Shown piece by piece: positions 1 through 8,475 of a DNA stretch of 64,000 bases. The notes under the pieces are model-generated. The model had not been told where the DNA came from, did not search any database, and worked only from the letters and a program-made list of their open reading frames with translations. Within the stretch, counting starts at the first letter, position 1; every line of letters begins with the position of its first letter. The translations under genes were made by a program, and so were the position numbers. The DNA is from Roseivirga sp. (GTDB taxonomy: Bacteria > Bacteroidota > Bacteroidia > Cytophagales > Cyclobacteriaceae): contig JAJCYM010000090.1 of NCBI GenBank assembly GCA_029262895.1, positions 1 to 64,000 on the forward strand, written 5' to 3'.

Positions 1-455
1 GCTTCGTCTATCGTTTCAAATTCTCTATGCTTCGCAGTTCTGAGTTTTCCTGTTATTGCTTCGACCGCTTCGCGAGACATCCCAATTTTTAACCCGAAAG
101 GCAAGTCCTGCCCACTGTCCTTAAAAAGCTCTTTATCATTAATATTGTATAGTCTCTTCAAGGCCACCGCCTGGCCAAAGGCTATACCAAGAACCTCCGT
201 GACGCCATTTACCTTGTTGTAATCATGATCATAAACCATCCCAAATCTAGGCAAAGCAACTCCGTAGTAACGGGAATCACTATCACGGCTCAACGCTACA
301 CCATCGTTTTCATCTGACCAGTCATTGATTACTTTGACCTTATATGATTTTCCAAGAGCTTCAAGATACTGGTTAGTCTGAGACCAACTCAATGGCCCTA
401 AAAGCATCAATAATACAATGATGGGTAACTTTAGATTGGTTTTCAGATTCACCAT
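1..455 (-). CDS. Secreted protein of unknown function, 3' end beyond the window
   Basis: The minus-strand frame opens with ATG at 455-453 and stays open for 151 codons to the window edge, so the C-terminus is missing. The first 25 residues are a basic start followed by a hydrophobic run ending in SWSQ, a plausible signal peptide cleaved after the Ser/Gln region. I do not recognise the family. The visible part contains a region of SRDSDSRYYGVALP type and later an acidic/basic C-terminal stretch. The upstream lipoprotein gene ends one base before this ATG (TGA-T-ATG), so the two are very probably co-transcribed and perhaps translationally coupled. It is inferred to be exported. Confidence 0.7.
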   Translation of the reverse strand, partial: MVNLKTNLKLPIIVLLMLLGPLSWSQTNQYLEALGKSYKVKVINDWSDENDGVALSRDSDSRYYGVALPRFGMVYDHDYNKVNGVTEVLGIAFGQAVALKRLYNINDKELFKDSGQDLPFGLKIGMSREAVEAITGKLRTAKHREFETIDE

Positions 456-456
456 A

Positions 457-1218
457 TCAGTCTTCACATTTGGGTTCATTCCCTTCAATTATTTCGGTAT
501 GATAGGCCACAGAATTTTGGAAAATAATGGCATACCTTTTTTGGTCTATGTTGACCAAATCGACATATCGGCTGGTGCCCTGAATTAGTCCGTTGCCAAC
601 GCCTGTTGTATTGAAGGCATCCAAAGTATATCCAGAACCTGAGTTAGAAGTAGCTACAGGGGTGGTTATAGTTCCATCCGGGCCACAAATAAAAACGTAG
701 GTCTCATCTACCGCTTGCCCCCGATCCATGCTTACAAAGAAGTCGCTATTAGTTCTAAAATCACCAAATGCCTGACTGAGGTTAAAAAATGCTGGTCTCC
801 TAAGGGCGAACTCTTGTATGAAATTTTCATGGCCAGCTATTCCGGAAATCTGCCATGTTGCAGCTTGCATTAATGGCGCAAGACTGCCTGGCTCGGCATC
901 AAGACTAAACACTTGTTCTGAAGAAGAACTAAGTGGTCTACCATTAATTGAGACAGTTCCAGAACTGATTTTATTGCCTCCGGGTTGATCAAATAAGACT
1001 GCCCGCACTGCCACTCTAAAGGTGTCGGCCGAAACACCGACTGCAGCATTGAGCCATTCCACAGAATGAATGAAGACTCCATCTACTTGGTCAACATTGA
1101 GTACGTATTGGAGCTCGGGGAAAGGATTATTTGGCTTAGCACATTTTTCAGTACAGCCGGTTGTTAAAATCATGCAACATGCCAAACCTAGCAACGCTAA
1201 TTGGATTCTGAGTTTCAT
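457..1218 (-). CDS. Lipoprotein of unknown function
   Basis: This 253-residue protein begins with a short hydrophobic signal segment and a lipobox (LTTGC, Cys22), so it is predicted to be a lipid-anchored envelope protein. After Cys22 it has a second Cys (TEKC) and a soluble domain rich in beta-type sequence; no enzyme motif is visible and I do not recognise the family. It is the first gene of a two-gene minus-strand unit with the exported protein that starts at 455. Its 5' region is shared with the divergent histidine kinase gene and holds the GGCAAATGCC dyad, so it may belong to the regulon of that kinase and its partner regulator; this is inference from position. Confidence 0.75.
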   Translation of the reverse strand: MKLRIQLALLGLACCMILTTGCTEKCAKPNNPFPELQYVLNVDQVDGVFIHSVEWLNAAVGVSADTFRVAVRAVLFDQPGGNKISSGTVSINGRPLSSSSEQVFSLDAEPGSLAPLMQAATWQISGIAGHENFIQEFALRRPAFFNLSQAFGDFRTNSDFFVSMDRGQAVDETYVFICGPDGTITTPVATSNSGSGYTLDAFNTTGVGNGLIQGTSRYVDLVNIDQKRYAIIFQNSVAYHTEIIEGNEPKCED

Positions 1219-1258
1219 TTGAATTCAAACTACTTTAGATACCAAAAAAGCCCAATAA

Positions 1259-1268
1259 GGCAAATGCC
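1259..1268. promoter_or_regulatory. Candidate operator, perfect dyad GGCA-AA-TGCC
   Basis: The intergenic region between the divergent lipoprotein and histidine kinase genes carries CAATAAGGCAAATGCCGT. An almost identical string, CAATAGGGCAAATGCCCT, occurs at 5832-5850 before the cupredoxin-like gene that ends next to the response regulator. Two-fold symmetry with a 2-base centre suits a dimeric NarL/LuxR-type regulator, and one is encoded at 4417-5061. The assignment to that protein is inference. Confidence 0.4.
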
Positions 1269-1312
1269 GTATATTAGATGCAGATCATTCGGCTTTACTT
1301 TGTCTTGGTCAG

Positions 1313-4300
1313 GTGCATTACTTAAGAGCTAAACATATTCTGTGTTCATCACTACTTACCCTCTTCCTACAGGTAGGGTTGATGGGACAATCAGGTCAAT
1401 ATAGATTCAAACATATTGACTTAACTGATGGGCTGTCTCAAAACACGGTCAACGATGTATTTCAGGATAGCGAAGGCTATCTATGGATAGCGACACAAGA
1501 CGGTTTAAACCGGTATGATGGCTATGATATCAAGCAGTACTTACCGAGTCGATCAGACAGCACAAGTATTTCGGACAATTTTATCTGGAATATCACTGAG
1601 GACAGTGCCGGTAACCTATGGATGTGTTCTAGAAATGCCGCAAACCGGCTAAACAAACAAACTGGTCAGTTTACTAAATACATGACCAGGGAAGGCATTA
1701 GCCCCACTTCCATCATTCATCAAGCAGGTATGACACTTGTTTTAGCTGGAGATGGTATTTATAAAATAGCCACGGAAGAAGAGCCCATACCAGCCATTGA
1801 CAGCCTGAATAATTATTCGAAAACTACATTTGACGAGCCTGACATAATACCATTCGCCATTAGCTCGTATAAAGATTCACAGATTCTCGTCTTTGCCGAG
1901 CAGGGGGTAATAATCATATCAGAAGATGGACAGGAGTTCATTCCTTTCACCCTAGACCCAGGTTCCTTTGTTATGCTTGACAATAGGATCATTGAGATGT
2001 TCAGTCAACGGTTTATTCTGGGCACGGCTAATGGCCTTTTTTCTTTTGATCCAGCCCAACGAAAAATCAGTCCATACTTACAAGACCTGATCCAGGAGCC
2101 TTGTCATGCGCTTACTTTTGGCCCACGTGGAAATCTTTGGGTTTCCACCAACAATGGTATTAAGATCATTGACACCGAAAACAAGGTCTTCAAGGATTTC
2201 AATCCAATTGGAGATGAATCTGCCATTCTTAGTTCAGAAATAATATTTTCTATTTACAAAGGCACCAATGACATGCTATGGTTGGGTACTTCCAACAATG
2301 GCCTTTATGTCTATGACGTGGAACTAGATAAATTCAAGTTTCTCAATGGTCAAAATGGCTTAGCGTCTACAATGATTTGGAGCATTTTTGAGGTAAGTCA
2401 GAATGAATATTGGCTTGGCACTGAAGCTGGTGTAAGCATTGTCAAGAAAAAGCCAAACACATCCTTTACCTCGAACCTCTTTTTACCCGAGAGCATCGAG
2501 AGTATAACCAATCTGCAAGCAACTTGGCTTGAAGGAACACGAGTCAATGCCCTGTTTGTCGATGATTTAGGTAATAAATGGTTGGGGGTTCAAAATTCGG
2601 GTATTTTTATTCTTGATAGAAATAATCGGTTGATTAAGAATCTTGTTTTTAACAATGGCAATCCCATTTCGAATCAAATTAGCTCTATTGTAAGTGCACA
2701 AGGCAAATATTGGGTAACCACATTTAATGGGGTTTATACGGTAAATAGCAACTACACAATCGAAGCGCGTTTCGAACCGAAGGAATTTGAATCCGGGTAT
2801 TTTTTCAGAGCGTATGTTGATACAAACGGTCATTTGTGGTTTGGCACCAACCTTGGCTTTTTTAAATACCAGCCCAGCCAAGAAAAAATGACTCACTACA
2901 GTTATGATGCAAACGCGGAAGCGAGCCCGGGCTTCTATTTTGTCAATGACTTTAGTGAAGACTCGAGTGGTAATTTTTGGTTGGCAACCTTTGGGGGTGG
3001 CATGGATCTCTTTGACAGAAGCACTGGCAAATATCAACACTTCACTACGGAGCAGGGACTGGCAAACAATGTAGTGTCTTCACTTCTGACAGACAATCAA
3101 TCTAATGTATGGCTCGGCACAAACCGTGGTATTTCACGATTCAATCCAGCGGACTCCTCCTTTGTGAATTTCGATACAGAAGACGGCCTTGTTTTCAATG
3201 AAACCGCCATTAATTCTCGATTCAAAAATGCAGCCGGAGAAATGTTCTTCGGCACAGCAGGAGGCTTGATAGTGTTTCACCCGGATAGCGTCCGGAAAAA
3301 CACCATGATAGATGCTCCTAAATTGACTTGCCTCTTGGTAAACTATAGTCAATCCGAGACAGCTTTTGAACAAGGCAAATCCTTGCAAATCTTCCCCAGG
3401 GATAAGGTCATCACCTTCGAATTTGCCTCGCTGGTTTTTCGGAATGCCAGCAAAGTGCAGTATGAATTTAAGATAGATGGAATAGATGAGGGCTGGGGTA
3501 CTACCGATGCTAATAACAGACGAGCTACCTATTCCACCCTCCCCTTCGGTACACATACTTTTAAGGTCCGGGCAAGAGATATATTTGGCAATTTGAGTGA
3601 AGAAACTAGCCTTATGCTTGTTGTAAACCCGCCTTTTTGGCTCACTTGGTGGTTTATCACTGCAAGTAGCCTGCTGGTAATATTCACTGTGATTCTAACT
3701 GTTAGAAAGTTCTTTAAAGTGCGAATGAAATCTCAACTCCGGGAATTGGAAATGAAACAAAAGGTGCAATCCGAAAGGGAGCGTATTTCCAGAGATTTAC
3801 ATGACAATGTAGGCTCACAGATCACCCATATCATTTCTTCTTTGGACAATATGACCTATCAGGCCGAGAAGGAAGAAGTGGATGGCAAGAAGTTAGAAGA
3901 CCTAAGCGATTTTGCACGCTCCACCATGCACCATTTGAGAGAGACGATTTGGGTAGTCAATAAAGATGCCATAAGCCTATCTGAATTTGCGGATAAAGCC
4001 AAGGACCATGGAAAAAGAGTTACGGAACATATAGCACTTGAATACACCGTAAAACTAAGTGGATCAGGAGAATATAGGCTTAACCCATCCGTTGCCATGA
4101 ACTTATTCAGGGTTTTTCAAGAAGCCTTCAACAATGCAGTAAAGCATGCTTCAGCCACTAAAATTATGGTAGATGTTTCAAGTCTCGACAATCAAATTTC
4201 CCTTAGTATAAATGACAATGGAGCAGGCTTTAATGGTGCAAAACGTGAAGGGCACTATGGCATTTCAAACATGCAGGAAAGAGCAGAGGAAATGAATGGC

Positions 4301-4384
4301 ACCTTGGATATTCAAAGCTCAAATAACGGTACCACCATCCTTATAAAAATTCAGAAAACAGAAACTAGGTCAAATGCCTCATAG
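1313..4384 (+). CDS. Two-component sensor histidine kinase with periplasmic beta-propeller and Y_Y_Y domain
   Basis: The 1023-residue protein has a signal peptide (residues 1-25), a long run of two-component-regulator propeller repeats (roughly 30-690; repeated LWIGT/GLNRYD-type signatures), a Y_Y_Y domain (about 700-765), one membrane helix (about 778-800), and a cytoplasmic kinase. The dimerisation/phosphoacceptor segment is HisKA_3 type (ERISRDLHDNVGSQ, His830), followed by an HATPase domain with N-box FQEAFNNAVKH and a DNGAGF glycine box. In this family the propeller binds an extracellular ligand, often a glycan breakdown product, but here no polysaccharide-utilisation genes are adjacent, so the ligand is unknown. 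The response regulator gene follows 32 bases later. Unlike Bacteroides hybrid systems it lacks a fused receiver and AraC domain. Confidence 0.95.
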   Translation: MHYLRAKHILCSSLLTLFLQVGLMGQSGQYRFKHIDLTDGLSQNTVNDVFQDSEGYLWIATQDGLNRYDGYDIKQYLPSRSDSTSISDNFIWNITEDSAGNLWMCSRNAANRLNKQTGQFTKYMTREGISPTSIIHQAGMTLVLAGDGIYKIATEEEPIPAIDSLNNYSKTTFDEPDIIPFAISSYKDSQILVFAEQGVIIISEDGQEFIPFTLDPGSFVMLDNRIIEMFSQRFILGTANGLFSFDPAQRKISPYLQDLIQEPCHALTFGPRGNLWVSTNNGIKIIDTENKVFKDFNPIGDESAILSSEIIFSIYKGTNDMLWLGTSNNGLYVYDVELDKFKFLNGQNGLASTMIWSIFEVSQNEYWLGTEAGVSIVKKKPNTSFTSNLFLPESIESITNLQATWLEGTRVNALFVDDLGNKWLGVQNSGIFILDRNNRLIKNLVFNNGNPISNQISSIVSAQGKYWVTTFNGVYTVNSNYTIEARFEPKEFESGYFFRAYVDTNGHLWFGTNLGFFKYQPSQEKMTHYSYDANAEASPGFYFVNDFSEDSSGNFWLATFGGGMDLFDRSTGKYQHFTTEQGLANNVVSSLLTDNQSNVWLGTNRGISRFNPADSSFVNFDTEDGLVFNETAINSRFKNAAGEMFFGTAGGLIVFHPDSVRKNTMIDAPKLTCLLVNYSQSETAFEQGKSLQIFPRDKVITFEFASLVFRNASKVQYEFKIDGIDEGWGTTDANNRRATYSTLPFGTHTFKVRARDIFGNLSEETSLMLVVNPPFWLTWWFITASSLLVIFTVILTVRKFFKVRMKSQLRELEMKQKVQSERERISRDLHDNVGSQITHIISSLDNMTYQAEKEEVDGKKLEDLSDFARSTMHHLRETIWVVNKDAISLSEFADKAKDHGKRVTEHIALEYTVKLSGSGEYRLNPSVAMNLFRVFQEAFNNAVKHASATKIMVDVSSLDNQISLSINDNGAGFNGAKREGHYGISNMQERAEEMNGTLDIQSSNNGTTILIKIQKTETRSNAS

Positions 4385-4416
4385 ACCTATTGATAACTAT
4401 TTGGTAGCTTGAAGAA

Positions 4417-5061
4417 ATGAAAATAAGAGTTGGTCTTGTCGAAGATAACCTAGATCTGGTTCAATCAATCACTACTAAGTTGGGCATGTTTGACGATGTG
4501 GTGCTCGTCTTTACAGCAAAGAATGGAATTGAGGTCATAGACGCTCTCAAAGACCATGAGGTGGATTTGCTACTTATGGATATCAATATGCCAGCAATGA
4601 ACGGTATTGAGGCCACCTCCCGAATTAGAAAGCAATATCCGGATATCAAAATCATCATTCACACGGTTTTTGATGATAATGACAAGATTTTTGAATCTAT
4701 ATTGGCGGGAGCCTCGGGCTACCTGCTCAAGGATGAAAAGCCCGAGAGGCTTATTGAGGGCATGGAAGAAGCGATGGAAGGCGGTGCACCTATGAGCAGA
4801 AGCATTGCGGCCAAGGCCCTTCAATTGATTAGAAAAACATCGGATGAAAAACGAAAGGATTACAACCTAACCAGGAGAGAATTAGAGATTCTCAATGCGC
4901 TTGCCAATGGGCAGACCTACCAGGAGATCGCCCTTGACCTCCATATTAGCCCCAAAACCGTACGAAAGCATATTGAAAACATCTATCAAAAACTCCAGGT
5001 ACACAATAAGGTAGATGCCGTGAGGCTGGCTATCAAACACAACATTATCGGCAACAGATAA
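4417..5061 (+). CDS. Response regulator, NarL/FixJ (LuxR-HTH) family
   Basis: This 214-residue protein has a receiver domain (1-120) with acidic pocket (VEDN), phosphoacceptor Asp55 in LLLMDINMP and a conserved Lys in LLKDEKPE, and a C-terminal LuxR-type helix-turn-helix (about 150-212, LTRRELEILNALANG and ISPKTVRKHIENIYQKL). Length and order are standard for the family. It directly follows the HisKA_3 kinase gene on the same strand, the usual arrangement for a cognate pair, so phosphotransfer from His830 of that kinase to Asp55 is inferred. It ends one base from the end of the convergent cupredoxin-like gene. The nearby GGCAAATGCC dyads are candidate target sites. Confidence 0.95.
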   Translation: MKIRVGLVEDNLDLVQSITTKLGMFDDVVLVFTAKNGIEVIDALKDHEVDLLLMDINMPAMNGIEATSRIRKQYPDIKIIIHTVFDDNDKIFESILAGASGYLLKDEKPERLIEGMEEAMEGGAPMSRSIAAKALQLIRKTSDEKRKDYNLTRRELEILNALANGQTYQEIALDLHISPKTVRKHIENIYQKLQVHNKVDAVRLAIKHNIIGNR

Positions 5062-5062
5062 C

Positions 5063-5800
5063 CTATTTCCTCTTTGGAGCCTTAAAGGAGAAGTCAAGTG
5101 TGGCGTTCCCTCCGGCAATAGTAACCGTTCCTGTCATGGCAGGCAATCTTTCATGCCAGGCTCTCACCTGAAAAGTGCCATCTGGTAAATTATCTAATCT
5201 GAATTTCCCGTCCTTGCCAGTAACCGCGTAAAAAGGATGATCAAGCACAGTCATAAATACCCTTTCCCAAGGATGAACATCATCCTTAATGGCAAATACA
5301 TCTTCGGTTTCATTGAATACCAAAGTAGCCTCTTTATAGGTTGGGGGCATACCAATATTGAACTCCCTATTCACTTTAGGGAGTCCATGAACATTGTGCA
5401 AGATGCCGTCACTATTCACAAACTTCACTTGTTGCCCCTTCCCAACCGCTATCACGCGAGGTACATACATACACTTGTCAAATGTCACTACAGCAGGGGT
5501 GGAAAGAGGCGCATAACTACCTTGTGGAGGATTTTGGATGGTTATCAATATATTCGCAAGCCCTTTATCAGCACCTATTTCCAACATGGGATTTGGAACG
5601 CTTTCTGGATTTTTTTGGCTGCATGCGGGATCAGCATTCATATCCAGCGGCCTGAGCTTAGGAATTCGATCATCAAAAGTCACGCGTCCCTCAACTCGAT
5701 AAGTCTTAACATCTGAGTTTGCCGTTAGCAAGAATCCGGTGACGAAGAAAATCATCGTTGCCAAACTGGCAAGTCCTGTAATCAGTTTATTCAAAAGCAT
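5063..5800 (-). CDS. Secreted cupredoxin-like protein with carboxypeptidase-regulatory-type C-terminus
   Basis: The 245-residue protein has an N-terminal membrane/signal segment (8-27), a plastocyanin-like region with CMYVPRV (Cys110) and SDGILHNVH (His135, His138), then VHPWERVFMTVLDHPFYAVTG and a beta-sandwich tail of the carboxypeptidase-regulatory type (DGKFRLDNLPDGTFQVRAW). Proteins of this group that I know carry CDVHPWM in the copper loop; here the Cys and Met positions read Asp173 and Glu179, so a type-1 copper site is probably not complete. It is predicted to be exported and membrane-anchored or periplasmic. It converges on the response regulator gene, and its promoter region holds a dyad shared with the kinase promoter, which suggests joint control. 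Confidence 0.75.
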   Translation of the reverse strand: MLLNKLITGLASLATMIFFVTGFLLTANSDVKTYRVEGRVTFDDRIPKLRPLDMNADPACSQKNPESVPNPMLEIGADKGLANILITIQNPPQGSYAPLSTPAVVTFDKCMYVPRVIAVGKGQQVKFVNSDGILHNVHGLPKVNREFNIGMPPTYKEATLVFNETEDVFAIKDDVHPWERVFMTVLDHPFYAVTGKDGKFRLDNLPDGTFQVRAWHERLPAMTGTVTIAGGNATLDFSFKAPKRK

Positions 5801-5836
5801 AAATGGAATTTAACTATCTCAGATCTTAGGTTCAAT

Positions 5837-5850
5837 AGGGCAAATGCCCT
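5837..5850. promoter_or_regulatory. Candidate operator, perfect 14-base dyad AGGGCA-AA-TGCCCT
   Basis: The dyad lies about 37 bases upstream of the ATG of the cupredoxin-like gene. Including flanks it matches the 1254-1270 site at 16 of 18 positions (CAATARGGCAAATGCCST). Shared sequence, symmetry and location before genes surrounding one regulator make it a plausible binding site for the 4417-5061 regulator. Confidence 0.4.
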
Positions 5851-5998
5851 AAAAATCAACAGCATACTTTCGCAGCAATATATCAACTAAGCTATAGCTA
5901 ATTCCGTAAAAACTCAGGGTCGGCCAAGCAATTATGTCGTTCGCATGAAATAAAATTCGCATTTTTCAGTATCATTATAGAGGGTTAAAAATTATCGT

Positions 5999-7027
5999 TT
6001 GAAAATTCACCGCTTGATTGTTCTTGGTTGCCTATGTGCTCTCGTTTCCTTGCAAGCGGTAAAGGCACAAAGGCTTAGCAAAACAGAAGCCGAAGAAGTC
6101 ATGTGGGATTATCTGGAAAAGTACACTCCGGATCGTTTTCAAATGATGCAAAATCTCAAAACCAGACCCACCAAATTTCAATTGGGCATTACAACGGTAA
6201 CTTTAGCAAGTGAAGCACCGGCAGTCGCCTGGGTGGATGAATTGACCTCGGATGGTGTGTTAAAGTCTCTTAACACAATAGTCCATGAAACTGTACACGG
6301 TTTTACCTCCTCATGGCCCTTTGTTTTGCTTGGAAGCGATGCGAACGTAAAATATAGATTCAGCGATAATTATTCAGCCTATTATTTGGCCCAGGATGAA
6401 GTATATCTTGTAAAACACACCAAAGTATTTAACAGCAACAAAATAGCCCCGCACATACCTGAATCCCTTAAAACCTTCCGATATGACCCCTACATCTATC
6501 CAATAAGTGAAGACTTGGGAAGTCAGGTTCAAGGAATTTACGGTTTAATGGACGAATGGAATGCGTACTATCATGGCACAAAAACGGCCTATAACTTATT
6601 TGATCATTATCAAGAATTGGCCAAGAACGAACCAGAGATTTACCTGGAGCACATATCAGATTTGGCGGGTACCTACTTCGCCTATTATGAGTTCAAATAC
6701 TATATCCTCAGCTACATGATTTTGGCCAGAAATAAGTATCCGGAAGTTTATTCTGACATTTTGACCAACTATGAGCTGAGAAATGCTTACCGGGCTGTTG
6801 ATGAAAAATTTGACGCCCTAATTGGTGATTTTCAGCTTCGCCTTGACAATCTCGTTGAATCGGTAAATTCTGAGTCTGGCTCAACAAGGGTTGCTGAACG
6901 AAATGGGTATTATTTTATTGGAAGAAAAGGTGTGGGCCTTTTTGTAAAAGAAAGAGATAGCCTGAAGAAAGAATTGGCCAAAGATGAGTTTATGGAAATG
7001 GATAGAATCTTAAAACCAATGAATTAG
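5999..7027 (+). CDS. Secreted protein with HExxH motif, putative zinc metallopeptidase
   Basis: The frame begins at a TTG; this start is chosen because it adds a good signal peptide (KIHRLIVLGCLCALVSLQAVKAQ region) and no ATG lies between it and residue 35. The mature part has VHETVHGF (His96-Glu97-x-x-His100), the zinc-binding signature of gluzincin/metzincin peptidases, and downstream a GLMDEWNAYYHG segment where Glu186 could be the third ligand. It is rich in aromatic residues. I do not recognise a named family, so peptidase activity is inference from the motif. Total length is 342 residues. It stands alone between the cupredoxin-like gene and the formylglycine-generating enzyme gene; both it and the next gene are exported. 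Confidence 0.7.
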   Translation: MKIHRLIVLGCLCALVSLQAVKAQRLSKTEAEEVMWDYLEKYTPDRFQMMQNLKTRPTKFQLGITTVTLASEAPAVAWVDELTSDGVLKSLNTIVHETVHGFTSSWPFVLLGSDANVKYRFSDNYSAYYLAQDEVYLVKHTKVFNSNKIAPHIPESLKTFRYDPYIYPISEDLGSQVQGIYGLMDEWNAYYHGTKTAYNLFDHYQELAKNEPEIYLEHISDLAGTYFAYYEFKYYILSYMILARNKYPEVYSDILTNYELRNAYRAVDEKFDALIGDFQLRLDNLVESVNSESGSTRVAERNGYYFIGRKGVGLFVKERDSLKKELAKDEFMEMDRILKPMN

Positions 7028-7124
7028 ACGGTTCAACTTTTAGCTTGCTGAGAGATACAATATTATCAACTTCTATCGCTGATCCTACCTCCTATCAAAT
7101 CCCAATCTGAATTGGAATTTTAAA

Positions 7125-8222
7125 TTGACTAACTTATTTTTCACAAAATCGAACGTGAGAAAAACGCTCCCATATTTTAACCTACTTGCCTTACTCTTCA
7201 TTGGTTGGAGCTGCTCCAGCAATGGCTCCAAAAACAGCACATTTGAGCCCTTAGAAAAGGAGAAAGTAAACTCGATTGATCAAAAAGAAATGGTTTGGAT
7301 TCCCAATGGTCAATTTCAGATGGGGGCCAATCAAGATGGGGAATATCGCAGAGAATATCCCGCACACCTGGTAGAAGTGCAAGGATTTTGGATGGATAAA
7401 ACTGAAGTTACCAATAAAGAATTCAAGCGTTTTGTAGACGCCACCAACTACGTTACGGTGGCTGAACGTCCAATTTCCTGGGAAGAAATTAAAAAGCAAG
7501 TGCCTCCCGGTACCCCAAAACCTGCCGATAGTGTATTGATGCCCGGAGCCATGGTTTTTATACCAACCGAAACTGTTAATAATCTGCATGACTTTTCGCA
7601 ATGGTGGAAATGGACCATTGGAGCAAGTTGGAAGACACCTGAAGGACCGGGTAGCTCTATTGATGACCTTATGGACCATCCTGTGATTCATGTAAGCCAT
7701 GAAGACGCCCTCGCCTATTGCAAATGGGCAGGCAAAAGGCTTCCCACAGAGGCTGAATGGGAATTTGCGGCCAGAGGCGGACTTGAAGCAAAGCGTTTCA
7801 CATGGGGGGATGAGGACCCCTTACAAAACCCCAAGCTTGCCAACATCTGGCAGGGTGAGTTTCCTTCAAAAGATACGGGAGCCGATGGCTTTACAGGCAC
7901 AGCTCCGGTTGGAAGTTATGCGCCCAATGGCTATGGTCTGCTCGATATGACTGGCAATGTCTGGGAATGGGTCAGTGACCTATTCAATGAAAATTACTAC
8001 ACAGAACTGGCCAGCATGACGGTATGCAAAAACCCTGAAGGTCCGGAGAGGAGTTTCGATAGCCGCGATCCCTATGCAGTAAAATATGTCAACAAGGGCG
8101 GTTCATTTCTCTGCCATGTCTCCTATTGTGAAAACTATAGACCAAGTGCACGCGAGGGCACCACCCCCGATTCCGGCATGTCACATTTAGGATTCCGAAC
8201 TGTTTCAGATCAACCCGATTAG
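7125..8222 (+). CDS. Formylglycine-generating enzyme family lipoprotein
   Basis: This 365-residue protein starts with TTG, the only start that gives a signal peptide with lipobox (WSC at about residue 30). The body is an FGE-sulfatase (SUMF1) domain: MVWIPNGQFQMGA, FWMDKTEVTNKEFKRF, RLPTEAEWEFAARGG, DMTGNVWEWVSD, and near the end GGSFLCHVSYC followed by TPDS and LGFR. Cys330 and Cys335 correspond to the two catalytic cysteines of human FGE, which many paralogues such as PvdO or EgtB lack, so genuine conversion of sulfatase Cys to formylglycine is plausible. A substrate sulfatase is not encoded in this window. The lipoprotein signal places it in the envelope, where oxidising copper-dependent chemistry could occur; that location is inferred. 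Confidence 0.9.
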   Translation: MTNLFFTKSNVRKTLPYFNLLALLFIGWSCSSNGSKNSTFEPLEKEKVNSIDQKEMVWIPNGQFQMGANQDGEYRREYPAHLVEVQGFWMDKTEVTNKEFKRFVDATNYVTVAERPISWEEIKKQVPPGTPKPADSVLMPGAMVFIPTETVNNLHDFSQWWKWTIGASWKTPEGPGSSIDDLMDHPVIHVSHEDALAYCKWAGKRLPTEAEWEFAARGGLEAKRFTWGDEDPLQNPKLANIWQGEFPSKDTGADGFTGTAPVGSYAPNGYGLLDMTGNVWEWVSDLFNENYYTELASMTVCKNPEGPERSFDSRDPYAVKYVNKGGSFLCHVSYCENYRPSAREGTTPDSGMSHLGFRTVSDQPD

Positions 8223-8311
8223 TCTAGAAATATTCATCCTTTTCTAACCCTCCTTACGATGAGTTCGAATGAAGATTTTGCCAGAAACATAAAAATTCTG
8301 CTCAGGACGTC

Positions 8312-8363
8312 ATTCCAGAATTTTTCTTCCAAAATTTCAAAAAGGAAGAAAAATATCTGGAAT
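8312..8363. repeat. Long imperfect hairpin downstream of the FGE gene
   Basis: Arms at 8312-8330 and 8344-8363 are complementary over 18-19 bases with one bulged base (TTCCAGAATTTTTCTTCC against GGAAGAAAAATATCTGGAA), around a 13-base A/T-rich loop. It sits in the 253-base gap between two convergent genes, just before a second hairpin, and may help end transcription or stabilise 3' ends. Confidence 0.6.
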
Positions 8364-8387
8364 CTCCTCATTTGAATTTTTGAGATA

Positions 8388-8432
8388 CCGGATAAAATAG
8401 TCCATATGGAAAATTATGGACTATTTTTCCGG
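8388..8432. terminator. Bidirectional intrinsic terminator
   Basis: A stem of 13 uninterrupted pairs (AAAATAGTCCATA / TATGGACTATTTT) extends through a CCGGA/TCCGG base with one bulge, closing an 8-base loop. It lies between the convergent FGE gene and S9 peptidase gene, and has A or T runs at both shoulders, so it could terminate from either side. Confidence 0.65.
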
Positions 8433-8475
8433 CATGACGGCTTTCTTCAATCGTACTCGAGCCTGCACAGACCAG

